NCBI GenBank assembly: GCA_963971225.1
Contig: OZ020269.1
Location: forward strand, 108,137,486-108,201,485
Reading direction: 5' to 3'
Source: Melieria omissa
Lineage: Eukaryota > Arthropoda > Insecta > Diptera > Ulidiidae
Length of the DNA: 64,000 bases
A model generated the notes under the pieces. That model was not told where the DNA came from, did no database searches, and worked only from the letters and a program-made list of their open reading frames with translations. This document shows positions 23,969 through 36,009 of this stretch, one piece after another. Position numbers and translations under genes: made by a program. Positions within the stretch are counted from its first letter, which is position 1. The number at the start of each line of letters is the position of its first letter.

Positions 23969-24029
23969 GGGAGCATAGAGCCTCAACAAGTCGAATGCCT
24001 TGTGTTGGCTACATTAATCGATTGGAATT
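23969..24029 (+). repeat. Dispersed repeat A, copy 2
   Basis: Matches 11929-11990 in the same orientation: GGGAGCATAGAGCCTC, AATGCCTTGTGTTGG, TTAATCG. Identity is about 85-90%. Downstream sequence (24030-24110) shares only short words with the other copy. Confidence 0.6.
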
Positions 24030-27000
24030 TTGGCAAATTAACTGAACTAGCAGTCCTCGGTCATCTGTTGCCTCCTAGGAGACGGAGACGTCATATGTGA
24101 AAATGTATTACTGGGTTGTGTCAAGCGCTACTAGGGAGGAGGTGTTACTACTAGATGGGAGTTGTTGCTGTAAAACGCAGTGATTGCTGTCTTTGATGAG
24201 CTAATTATTGGATGGTGTCTGCGCTTTGAACCTTTTGCCTTTAGTCCAAACCATTAGCAATGAGACTAGTGGTGTTGTTGTTGCACTACCCAGTAGTTAG
24301 GGTATGAAAATGTACTTGATGATACATGAGCAGCATCAGAACTGCTTGAAATGGGACGGATAAAAACTTATCCAAGGGTAAAGCATTTGACTGAGTAATG
24401 CTGAAGGGATAGAAAAAAGAAAGAAGGACAAAATTTTAACTTGAGGAAAGTTCGGCAAAAAATCGTTCATAGCGGAGGTTCGATCCACAAAATCAATTTA
24501 CATTTCAAATATGACTTTTTGTTAGTGGTTTGCGCTCGGCGCTGACAATGCAGTCAGTCAGTCTGAATATTTTCCAATTTAGCAGTTCAAAGTCGCTGCC
24601 AATGAAGCCAAAGTTTCAGCTTCCTTTGAAGTTAAATGATTTCATTCAGTTGAGTTGAGTTGAACCCGTTTCAAGTCTGCCAACGGCTGTGGCGAATAAG
24701 ATTTATTGTTATTTCTATACCAATAACTATTCTATAAATACAACGGCGTTCGACCACAACTGCACAACAACAGCAGCAACAACAATAAGCAGCAGCAGCA
24801 ACACGTGTTGCCACCGAACGACACCAGCAACAACGACAAGTGCGTTCTATGTGAAAAGTTTGGATTTTTTGTAGCGAGGCGTTGAAATGTGTGGGGCGAG
24901 CGAGAATGCAAAAAGTTGGCTAAGTACTTTCGAGTGAGTTTGAGTGCGCTTTCGCTTGTTCGCTGCGTTGCGTTGCGTGCGCTGCAATGTTGACAATTTT
25001 ATTTCTACGCCAACACATGTGCGCATGTGTGCGTGTGTGTGTGTGTGTGTGTGATTGTCGCGTATGCGCTGCAGTCAGCGGATAAAATTAATGGTCGCAC
25101 TAACAACATTTGATAAGTAGCAGCTACTACAACAACAACATCAATGGCAACAACAATGACAGCAATGAGGGGACTACAAAGATGTCGACAGCATTGTCCG
25201 TTCGTCCCACACTGTTGGCTCGTGCTGTCGACTGTCCTAAATGTTTTTTTTATTGTCGTGTCAATTGGTTGGTGAGCTCGCGTGCGATTAACGCGCAACG
25301 AAAGGCCACCAAATCGTCGCATTGCAGTTCGCTTGCAACCGCTTACAGCAATAACGATTTCTTGGCTGCATATAAGCGGGGGGCACGGGGGCAGTTGACA
25401 GCAGCAGTGGTTTGCTGCTGCGGCGCATCACGCACTGGCAGCAATTTTCGCAAGTTTCTCCGTAAAACATGTCGACAATATTGCAATTGTCGTTGCAATT
25501 TCGCTTAACGACGTGCAATTGCCATCTAACATTTGACCACTTGCGCGCGTGGCCGAGTGGCGAGCGCAGAGTGCAGAGCGAGCAACTCTCTCTTTATCCT
25601 TTAGCTGACTTTAAAGGAAGCAAGAAATGAGTTGAAGTGTCGTCGAAGTAAATTTTACGCTTATTTGTTAATAACACTGCAAAGTGGGGTTTTTAACAGT
25701 GTCAGCAAAAACTTTTTTGTTTGAAATAAAAATGGGAATTGTAGTCGAGAGAAGAGCAGTGTTTGGCTATTTTAGTAGCAATTTTATTTTACCTAGTTTT
25801 GTGTTTTAAATCTGGAAAAATTAACAAATGAGTAACTTTAATAAAATTGCAAAGAGTTATAAATTCATGAGTGTCATTTCAATGAAAAAATTATGGCAAA
25901 AGTGCAAACGATCCACTTTACAATTTTATACAATAGAAAATTGTATGAAATTTTGCAATTTACAATTTTTATATTTTTTTACAATTTTATATTTTAAAGT
26001 CTTGAACCCCTTACTACATAAATATGTACACATGCTATGTAAATTGTAATATTGTTTTACTTTTATTGTGCCATGGCCAAGAATTCAATAAATCCTCTCA
26101 TATGAAAATAATAACCAATAATTCCTTTATTCTTTTCATTCCAAACAACTTTTGATCACTTGTGTCATTTATACTGTAAATGTTATCCGCCATTTAAAAA
26201 CTTGAAATCGCACACTAAATGTTTTCACCAAAAAAAACACCTTTTTTTCTGACACTGCACTGCACCAAAAAAGAAAAACAGCAACAACAACAACCTGTCA
26301 ACCCCATTATCGTTGACAAACGTACAGCTACGAAAAACAAAAATCATGCGGTTCACGCAAAAAAGCTGTGTTGCGGTTGTGTCATTGATGCAGTCATCAC
26401 TTTGTAATTGCAACGTTGCCAGCAAAAATTCACTCGCTGCCACGACACGCAGCCGCAGTTAACGCCGCACAACAGGTGACACACACATTTCACTTTCCCC
26501 TCACTGCCCCCTCACACTCTCGCTGCATGCAGCGCCCATAGCAATATTGCAGCAGCAGCAGCAGAAGCCGCGTGCAATATTATTGCTGCCGGCGCACGTG
26601 CAACGCGCCAAGTGGCGCCACTGCTGCCAGTCAATGTCAATTGCGGTAGAGTGCATTTTCGGTTGCAATGACACTTGGCACCCACCACTGCTGCCAGATT
26701 ACACAACCGCATCGCACTCACTCACCCTCACCCTCTGTCTGTCTCTATCGCACTCGCGCTCTCTCTGTCTACCCTAATGCACTTTATGGTTTTTGCTTGT
26801 TTTGGGTGTTTTTGGCCAAATTTTAATGAGTGCTGCAGCAGCTGCCGCAGGCATAAAGTGCGGTGTGGCAGCGGCGCTTTTTGGGCGCGTTTGACAGCTG
26901 CTGCTGATGTGCTGCTGGTGGGTGGCACATTAAGCGCCAAAACTGTGTCAATGACTCGAAAAAGTGTGTTAATAAAATAATAAAGTTCACTAGAATCTCA

Positions 27001-27339
27001 TCAAGTGGCCTATTGACTGGTGTCGGGTGGCGCGGAATAGAGGCAGCAGGCCGCTCTTGGCAACGAGGAGCTGGACAACTCGATATTAATGATTCAAAGC
27101 GAACTTTGATGGGGAATAAAGAAAGAAGGGAAATGTGCTAATGAATGAATATCTAAATCTATATCGAACTGGATGACTGGCTATGAAATAAGAAGCCCAA
27201 GGAAATCGATCTGAATATTTTCAACGATTTGAACGATTTTAATATCTATTATAAACTCACTTCTTTTCTACTGAAAGATGAAAATCTTTAGGAAAACGCT
27301 AGCTTATTTATTAGCAATGTCATTCTTTCTATGTGATTC
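24030..27339. other. Unique non-coding DNA with simple repeats
   Basis: No gene recognised. CAA/CAG runs lie at 24765-24810 and 25130-25165, a (GT)n at 25033-25053, and CAG/CTG-rich blocks at 26545-26920. Frames in this zone are short and overlap on both strands. The texture fits fly intronic DNA. Confidence 0.5.
25033..25053. repeat. (GT)n microsatellite
   Basis: Ten or so uninterrupted GT units, preceded by a diverged GCATGTGTGCGT stretch. Confidence 0.9.
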
Positions 27340-27770
27340 CTGCTTACTGAAACTCACTTCCGGTTTTGGAGGAGGCCTTTCCGTTCCTTCTCTAAATCGT
27401 CGTAGTCATCAGAAGGAAGGTGCCATCTGATAACTACGTCCTCCGTCAAATCGAGAAGGTCCTTGTGCCAAGTAAGGAGTACGTATACCTGGCAGTAGCC
27501 GCTTTGTCAACCTTACGTTTAACTTCGGAGGTTAAGAACCCTTAGAAATACACTCTTTTCTTCGAATTCTCGCTCACTGAAAGCCTCTTGGGTTTTGAAT
27601 TTTCCAGAACAGGAAAGATTTGAACGCTGTTTTCTAATAAAAGGGTAAAACATCCATAGATCCGCCATAGTCTTTGACTTAAATTCAGTTGACCACATCC
27701 TTTGTCAACTCCAATAGGTCCTGATGCCAGCTCGCCTCACTACCTGTGACCTTCATCTTTAATTAAAGCT
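27340..27770. repeat. Possible diverged direct duplication
   Basis: CTTACTGAAACTCACTTCCGG near 27348 resembles CTCACTGAAAGCCTCTTGGG near 27573. The stretch with AATCGAGAAGGTCCTTGTGCC (near 27450) resembles AACTCCAATAGGTCCTGATGCC (near 27705). Spacing is about 225-255 bp. Identity is low, so this is tentative. Confidence 0.35.
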
Positions 27771-27775
27771 GTGTT

Positions 27776-27840
27776 CATTCATTCATTGTTCATTCGTTCA
27801 TTCGTTCATTTTGTGGGGCTCCTTCTTCGAGACCACAAAA
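27776..27840. repeat. (ATTC)n run ending in a hairpin
   Basis: ATTC/GTTC tetranucleotides occupy about 27776-27811. They lead into TTTTGTGG (27809-27816), which pairs with CCACAAAA (27833-27840) across a 16-base loop. Confidence 0.6.
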
Positions 27841-30800
27841 TCCGGGCCCCTACAAATCGTCTAAAAGCATGACTAACCTCCTCCTTTTTTCAGGGCTGCA
27901 TTAACTCTTTCTGCTTTTTGTTCCAACTCTTGTCCTAACATTCTCTTTTTGCGGTCTTCCCTTTACTAATTCAACTGACCATAACAATTCCAACCCAAAT
28001 GAAGCTCGACTTCAGTCTCCTTCCAGTTTTCTTCTTGTTTTTACATTTTAACCAAAAATTCGCTCGTTACACTTGTTTCTATTCCGCATCAATGACACAC
28101 AAATATTTATGTGTGTGTGTGTGTAAGTTTGTATGTTGAATATAATAATCCAAAATGTGGCAGATGCTCGTTTCCGCACAGCACACCTGGCCTAACCTCA
28201 AATTATGTGTCCTCGTTGCAATATTCACGACTGCTGCTCGGCACTAACCTTTTGGCAGTATAATAACAAAAACAACAATAACAACAGGAACTTTTACTGT
28301 TCGCCCCCAGCCAGAATTCCATCTGCATGGGCTGCCAGCCAGCGTTCGCCGTCGCTGTGTGCTGCTGCTTCGAAAGTGCATTACCTCAAGGTTGCCAGCC
28401 ACATTGCACGCCCTGATTTTAGCCACATTAATTCTCTGTTTATACTAATTTCAGATTTTAAATGCAAGCAACAACAATAATGCACACACACACACCGACA
28501 CACAGCCAGACACAGACACACAGCCATGGAGAGACCGCAAGCCGTAGACCGGTCCAGCAGCGCCAGTCGAGCGCCACGCCACAGCATGTCCATTCTGTTG
28601 GTCGCACAATCACACTAACACACATACACACACCAAGCACACACACACATATGCATATATTCAACCAAAAGGCTGCAACATTATGCAAATTGCACCGGTC
28701 TCAGCTGCTGCTGCTGGCGCTGATGTTGGTGTTGGTGCCGCACTGGCCACACTGCTGCTCGGTAATTTGACCAAAAAAGCTTTTGTTATTGTGCGCCCAA
28801 AAATTTGACTACGTCTTGGCTGTCACAACGCTTCACTTGTCCTCTCTCGTCGTACATTGACTGCGGCCTGTCCATTAAATTTCTGTCCTAATTGCACTTT
28901 TCGTTAATTTAATAATTCGCTCCTCTCCCCCGCCCACCGCACTTCCTGCAAGCCAACTCTCATCATGCTTAGTGAGTCAAGTTTGGTGTTGGTGCCAAAT
29001 GCTTTAAACCAAGTTGAGCTACAAATTAGAATTTGGCTCAATTGTGGCATCTTGCGGTGACGACGACGACGGCGACGACAACGACAGCAGAAGCTCCAGT
29101 CGAAGCTGGTTACGTTCGAGTCTGTCGACTAGTCCATAATAAAGCGAACTATTTTGTTAAAAATCGTAGTTAGGCCGTGGATGCTGCCGTCTTCATTAAT
29201 ATTAATTCTGCGGTTTTAATGTGCAAATGTCTGCGGAAGCCGCAAATCTTAATTAAGATGGCAATTTCAGCTATTTACTGCCAGCGCACAGAACTGATGA
29301 CAGTGTGAGAAATTGACATTGTTGGGGAGTGGGCAGGAGCAGCAGCAGGGAGTAGCGCAGCACGCAGCAAGAGAAGTTTACATCACAACACGCGGTGTGG
29401 AATGCTTTGTGTCGGCAATAATTAAATCAGTTTTGACATTCCGCACAAATGTATGACATATCAATGGCTGCGCGACGATGCCTTGCCGTCAGGTATTCAA
29501 TGTATAAACATAAAAGAGCATTAAGAAATCTAATTAATCTCAGCTGGTTGAAATATTTGGTGTACGTGGCGTATGAGTGATATTTGTGGCAGCGCAAAAT
29601 GAATGCAATGAAACGGCGAATAAAAATGTTAATGAATTTAAACTCTGTTGTAGAGTGAAATGGGTGGAAAATGGTTGATGTAGTTTAATAAAATATTTAG
29701 TAAAAATTAAAATATTTTTTTTTAAGATTTCACATTTTACAGTTTAATGCCATTGCTCTGCACCATGGCTTCTCCTTTCAAATTTCAGGATTATTTAAAA
29801 GTAATTTATGTGTTGTTTCGATGCTGTGTGTAAAACAAACCTTTAATTTTCATAGATAGATCTCTCGTAGGCCAGATCTGCCTTCCAGGGTTGCATCTGC
29901 GTTCATGGAGCCATCTTTTGTTTGCTCTTCTTGTATTCCTAATCGTTTCTTAGTCTTAGATTGCAAATGAAACGTGGTATTTCCATGATTACTTCATTTT
30001 ATTTTCAACATTCATTCATTAAACAAGCCATTATGATATGAACTTTGATTATGATTATGAATTATGATATACTTGACTCATATTTCACTCATTGATATGG
30101 ACCGAACGCAATGCAAATGTGGTGAAATGAACTAATTATTGTTTATTGCAAATTTCCATATGCACATTTATGCACTGAAAGCCAAACACTCCGACTCTAT
30201 AAACAAAATACAATGAATTTTCATTAGATTCTTATTTGGCAGCACAACAATTTGTTTGACATCAAAAATTTCATTTCGTTATTCAAATTGAACCGACAAA
30301 AGGCCCCGAGCAACCCGAACAAACATTACGGCACAAATTATTATGGCATTTGTAACTAATGTCATTGCATTTATTGTGCGCCGTCATAAAAAATTATTAC
30401 AATTATTTTAATTTGTAATTTAAATGCAAACGACTGTGCGCCAACAACCACAACAGCAACAACACTCCGCAGACAAACTATTATATCATCTCAGCGCTCG
30501 GCCACAACCACATCGAACGCTGTCGAGTCCACAAATTCGGCCGCATTTGTTATTTAAAACCGCACACACGCACACACACACACACACACGTGGCCAAGCT
30601 GCCTGTCAACAAATATGCCATCAATGTAAATTAGCAAAAGCCATGTTTTCATAATATTTAGTTGTTTTTTTCTGGCTTGCCTATTATTTTAATGACGTCA
30701 CTGTTTTACATTGACAACCATTGAGCGCTGCCAACAAGTGCTGAAAAAAATGTCGCATCATCCCACAAGATAAATAAATTTTTAATTTTTGACCCCACAT

Positions 30801-31944
30801 TTGCCGTCAACTAGAAATAATTAAATGAAATTTCGCGTTTTTGTTTACTTTTGCCGGAAGCGCAGCAATTGTCGACGCCATTAATGACAGCTTATTGCGC
30901 CCGCATCGAAAAAAATTACTTTAAATAATGTGTTTAATCATTAGTTGAGCGCACTTTTTTGTCGCTAAATGCAGTTTTAGTTTAGTTTTTTTTGGTTCGC
31001 TGACATTGTTTGTTGCGGACGCTTAATTAGTTTTCACATTGATTACACAAGAGTGGCTTTTTCTGCTTTGATTTTGTTGCGCTCAATTAGTGCAAAACAC
31101 GCATTTCGAAATAATTACCGCGAATTCGCATTACAATTTATTAGCTGATCACGTTTCATGTGCGCATTCGATTATTGAAATAAAACACAACGCAAGCGGC
31201 GCTAATGGCTGTCATACGTGGCGTATGAGTGACATTTCATTAAAGTCAAATGCAGCAGGCGGCTCAGATATCTTTTGACGAGAAACATTTCAAAAAATAT
31301 GTAATTTAAACTAATATTGTAATCGAAATTAGGGGCATCGTACTTGCTAGTGTTGTTGTTGGTTTTTGTTTATAATTAAATATAAATAATTAATTTTCAT
31401 TATTTGACTTGATTAAAAACACACCGTGGAATGCGAGCAAGCGATATTGAATAAGTAATTTATGTGTGCTGGTCAAATTAATTTGAGTACTTTAAAGTGA
31501 AAAATTAAATTTCATTTGTTACTAGAACAACAATAAAAATCATTGTTCTAGTTTAAATTTGTGACAACAATGGAGTTCGGCCATTGAATTGAAATAATAT
31601 TTGCTTTTAGAAGTGAGTTACATTGAAATAATAAATTGCTAAAAAAAAAAATGTTGACAATTTAATTAAATTAAATTCATAGCGTAACTAATAAGTAATG
31701 TTTAATTCAGTCTAACTTAAATTTGTTTATTTGTTTTTTCCTATTGATTACATTTTTTGTTATTTTGTTTAATTTATTTTTATATCATTTAAATTTTAAA
31801 GCAAATTTCAATATTCATTATTATTTATAATTCAATGTGCTGAATTCAAAATAATTTTTAATAATTTTATTTAATTATAAAATTTGTTTATAAGGTAAAA
31901 AGAAATCTACTATTTTGCCCATAAATTACTTCAGTAATCTATAA
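27841..31944. other. Unique non-coding DNA
   Basis: No gene recognised over about 4 kb. Short (GT)n or (CA)n runs occur at 28110-28124, 28481-28525 and 30571-30589, and a GAC-rich stretch at about 29055-29085. 31.3-31.9 kb is very AT-rich. The plain open frames here come from CA and CAG repeats. Confidence 0.5.
30571..30589. repeat. (CA)n microsatellite
   Basis: Uninterrupted CA units except for one CG interruption near the left end. Confidence 0.85.
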
Positions 31945-32663
31945 CTCGTTTGATTGCCATCCTTTCTGACAGCCAAGCGGCAATCAAGGCTCTTAGATCC
32001 TACCAGGTGTCCTCGAAACTGGTATTGGAGTGCCTTGAGAAGCTGAATGAACTTGGCCGTTATAACAAGGTCTGGGTACTTTGGGTTCCGGGCCACACCG
32101 GCATTGAAGGGAACGAACGGGCTGGCAAGGAGGGAAGCTTTCACACTCTTTGTCCCAGAACCTTTTTGGGGGTGGGGAAAAGGAGCTTCCTCCATCCTAC
32201 TGAGAAAGAAAAAGACAACCAGAAGGAATCAATACTGGAAAAATCAACCAGGTCTAGAGCATTCGAAGCTGGTTATCGGATCCTATAATAGGAAACGATT
32301 CGAGGAATGTATGACTTTATTAAAAAATAATGTTAGGATTATCACGGGAATGCTTACAGGGCATCGTAGATTGAACTATCATCTATCTAAACTAGGAATC
32401 CGTGAAAACGGATATTGCAGGTTCTGCCTACAGGAAAACGAGACTGCAATACATATACTAGGAACATGCCTTGTACTCATGCATAAGAGAAAGAGCACCT
32501 GGGAGAACATCTCATATCGGGTGCAGACTGAGTATCCAGAGGTTTAGGAAACATACTAAAATTCCTCTTGGATACTGAACTCACTGACAGTCTTTGAGTT
32601 CCAAGAAGGGGTGCAATAGATCTACTAGGTCGCAGTGCATTATCCCCATCAATAATAATAATA
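31945..32663 (+). pseudogene. LOA/I-like non-LTR retrotransposon tail: RNase H and C-terminal zinc knuckle
   Basis: Only the 3' end of a retrotransposon polyprotein remains. The first frame shows the RNase H signatures ILSDSQAAIKAL (about 31960-31995) and LWVPGHTGIEGNERAGKEG (about 32080-32135). In the second motif the usual catalytic Asp after NERA is Gly, so the enzyme would be inactive. A frameshift near 32140 moves the rest to a second frame. That frame holds ITGMLTGHRRLNYHLSKLG and the CRFCLQENETAIHILGTC zinc-knuckle region, ending at the stop near 32547. The 3' UTR ends in a short (AAT)n tail at about 32650-32663, as in several RNase H-bearing LINE lineages. It could be the same family as the RT fragment at 63.1-64 kb, which lacks this part. 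Confidence 0.82.
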
Positions 32664-32829
32664 GCTCGTTTTGTCTAAGTACGATTGGGTTACGCTGGAT
32701 GGCATAAGGAAGATACGATTTTGTACTAAACAACTTTGAGACAATTTTGTGATTGCTTGACTCAGTTTAGATTGAGCGCAGATCAAACACGGACACCAGC
32801 AGACAGGAAATATATCACATTTTGCGTAT

Positions 32830-33560
32830 TTCTTCTTGAATAAAGGCAAAAACTCAAGCCAGATGGTAGAAATTATGAATGCTGATACTGTTACAGCCAA
32901 TAATGCGGAATTTTGCAAAGTTCCTCGATTTCGTTCGGTTGTTTTGATGTCCAAGATGCAACACGCTCTTTTAGGCCAACTGTCGCAAATGCCTATAAAA
33001 TCATGGAAAGCGTCCAGTCCGACTGTCGCAACAAATCGATCCATTTCTGAAGTGAATAGTGAAGAAAAGTGAATCACTTGCAACAAGTCAACCGAAAAAA
33101 GTTGTGGTCCAAGCCATGAATGACTGTCAGGAAGGTTTGTGTTCGTCAGGTGTTTGTTGGAATCAATTACTTAGAGCTACTCGTCTACACCAAAACCTTA
33201 TTTTGGACCTGTACTATCAACAACTGAAAGCAGCAATCACCCAGAAGCGACCAGCTTTGGCCAATAGGTGAGAAATTGTCTTTTATCACAACAACATGAA
33301 GTCACAAACATCGACATCGACTCACCAGAAGCTTCAGGAGCTTGGTTGAGAGATTATTGTGCATCCACCGTATAGTTAGTTCGGAGCTTTACTACCTGTT
33401 CCTATGGTAAGCAAATTTCACTCAAGAGAGGCTGTCCCAAAATTGTCTTCTTCTTCTTTGATAGAGGCGTAATACGAAAATTATCATCAAAATCGCAACA
33501 AGTTATCGAACGAAACGCTGCTTATTTGAGCTCAATCGGATCATTCTGACAATGATAAAT
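32830..33560 (+). pseudogene. Heavily decayed DD34D mariner transposase
   Basis: Plus-strand pieces in order match a classical mariner. FDVQDATRSFRPTV and KIMESVQSD lie near 32945-33020 (linker after the first helix-turn-helix). IDPFLK lies near 33035, a diverged EEK-ITC near 33065, and LILDLYYQQLKAAITQKRPA at 33200-33260. VFYHNNMKSQTS lies near 33275-33310 and HPPYS near 33363. The second catalytic Asp, expected in an HDN motif, reads Asn. The first and third acidic positions are also lost or out of frame. Stops and frameshifts are frequent. Its direct contact with the LINE tail on the left and the TTAA MITE on the right shows clustering of dead elements. Confidence 0.75.
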
Positions 33561-33671
33561 AAGGCTTGCAATTTCCTCCAAAACTAATGGATTTTTATAT
33601 AGTATTTCTTATATAAATGCATGCAATTTAGGATATTTTTTACTCCTCTATATTAAAATTAAATCATTCTG

Positions 33672-33892
33672 TTAACCCTTTACACGGCAACAGCGAATTT
33701 TTTCATCAAAGGTTGTTTTTAGATAAAAAAAAAATAAAAAAACACGTATTTTTTATATATACAGTATATCAAAAAAAGGACCTTGCAATGTTGTAAAATC
33801 GCAAAAAAGAGTTGTTTTGATAATTACTTCCGAAATGACGGGCAATTTTACGGTTGGTTGCAGATATGCAACTGTACCGTGTAAAGAGTTAA
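33672..33892. mobile_element. TTAA-flanked MITE, piggyBac-type ends
   Basis: TTAA (33672-33675) is followed by CCCTTTACACGG (33676-33687). The other end reads CCGTGTAAAGAG (33877-33888) followed by TTAA (33889-33892). The 12-bp ends are inverted complements with one mismatch, and both are bordered by TTAA, the target duplication of piggyBac-superfamily elements. The 213-bp interior is AT-rich and non-coding, so it would depend on a transposase from elsewhere. Confidence 0.82.
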
Positions 33893-36009
33893 AATAAAAA
33901 TATGAATTTGTGTTTAACAATAAATTTATGCTTTCTTGTTGTTCTTCCCCTTCCTCTTTTTATTTCGCTTAGCCAGTTTCTGATTTAATTTGCTCCACAA
34001 GTACAAAGTCTTCATGTGGAATGGTCCTGAGTGACTTAAACGTTCTTCATTTTCGGCCACAGAACTGAAGTGATACCACTCCATCACCTACATCGACATA
34101 ATTAGCATACTATGACCAACCATAGCGTGAATACATTCCTTAAGTGTCATATGGCTGCCATACAAAACAATTTCAACGACACTTGAATCAAACTAATGTC
34201 GCACTCGCCAGCGCCCATGACGCGAGATTTGATCCAATCACCTCAGGGGGTCTCTATCGCTTTTTTGAGACCCCTTTGAAATGCTTTAGCTGGTTGCCTA
34301 TCAGGCAAAACATTAACCCATTAACATAATCAACGCAAAGCATTAAACCTGGTTTAGGCCCCACGACCTCTAGAGGAGTAAACAAGGAAACAAAAACAAG
34401 GCACGAAAACTGTGCATAAATTAATTTTAACAACATAATTGCTTAGAGTTTGGTGCCCTAAACTACAAATTAATATTATTCTCTGCAATTACACGCTACA
34501 ATAATCTCCGGCAGAACTCACAACAACAGCATTTTATGCAAATAGGCCCTTTCAATCCCCCCTCAATCACTCAAAGCACTACACTTCCGCTGCTTCCTGT
34601 TTCCCCTTCTCCGCGCTTACTTTTCGCTGCGCAGCTCTGTTGCCACAGAGCCAATAACGCGGCAAAATTGCATTTAAATATTCCGCAGCATACTTTTCGG
34701 CGAGCAATCATGGCGTGACACGCGTCCGCCCCTCGACTGTGCACAGCAGTGCTCCCGTGTGACCAATTTTTGACTGCGCTGCGCTATGAAATCAAATTAA
34801 ATCTGCGCGATTTATTGCCGCCGGCAGCGCGAGCTCCCGGCCATTCGGTTCCGCCCAACACAGCACTGAGCCTCGATACATTCGTAAGTTGCGCTCATCA
34901 GCGAGCGGCCACTGCCATAATTGCACGCACCTCCAACCGTCGAACGGACGAATGGTTGGCGCGGCCACTTTGCTCCGTTCAATTTGTGCCCCAAGCGCGA
35001 AGGAAAATATTTTATTACATTTCCTCTACAAGCAATGCTCACTTGTTGTTTGTTGTTTTTTGTGTGTGTCGGAGTGCGCAGCATTCATGCAGAAATTGCG
35101 TGCACTCATGCAAGTCGCGGCAGAAGGCAATTTGGCATTTTTCGCGGCCCAAAAGGATTTTTGAAACGGACAGCCCGAGTCGCTGGGCAAAGGCGCTACA
35201 GGGTGTCACAGTGGGAGGATTGTAAGCGAAGTCGATGAGGATGCAGATGAGTTCAATAAATAAATAAATGTGTACATAAGTAAATTAAATGCTAATTGTG
35301 TTCCGCTCAAACAAACTGCAACGCATGATTCCATTCGTTCACTGCGCAACTATGGAGCATTTTAAATGGCGTCTACAAGTGCGGAAACGTGTAAAAAGGG
35401 AAATACATCAATAAAGCAATGCTATAGTAACGGTACATATGTATATGTGTATGAAATAGTTGTACCATACTCAATTGTCAGCTTTGACAGCTCAACTGTC
35501 AATTTGCAAAATAGTTTCGAAACAAATGCAATCAATTTGGAACCAACTGGAAAAAGTCATTAGGCGGAAATATAGTCAAACGAAGCGTTGCTGACCAAAA
35601 ATGCTTTGCATATTTCAAGTGAAAACCCATAAACAAAAAATATTATTTGACTATGACAAAAACTAAAACTTACGAAAACTTGTAATGGTTGCAAACAAAA
35701 AGTGAATTGAAAGCACATACACACAGACATAGGTTGCCCAGGTAACTTTGGTATCAATTTATATCGTTTATTAATGCTTTCTTTCTGGGAAACATTAAAT
35801 CCTCAAATGTGGCAGAACTCAGATGCCTGCAAAGTTGAATGTTGACAGCAGAATAGCGAAAGAACAGCTATTATTATGAGGGACTACGAGCTTTGAAAGC
35901 TGAGATGAACAACTTTAATACTGAAGCCATTAAATCGATGGCAATCCAGTCTGAGACGACCACTCGAAAGCCGTAGAAGAATGGCTTTTGACTGGGACCC
36001 ACAAGGTCG
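33893..36009. other. Unique non-coding DNA
   Basis: No gene recognised. A GC-richer block at 34720-35230 gives overlapping frames on both strands without motifs. A perfect 8-bp stem hairpin is annotated separately at 34247-34274. Confidence 0.5.
34247..34274. other. Perfect 8-bp stem hairpin
   Basis: GGGGTCTC (34247-34254) pairs with GAGACCCC (34267-34274) across a 12-base loop containing a T run. No further context suggests a role. Confidence 0.45.

Noticed and set aside
24477..24486. GGTTCGATCC, like a tRNA B box.
   Set aside because: No A box or tRNA fold upstream; isolated match.
25550..25560. TGGCCGAGTGG, identical to the A box of tRNA-Ser/Leu genes.
   Set aside because: No B box or foldable arms follow within the expected distance.
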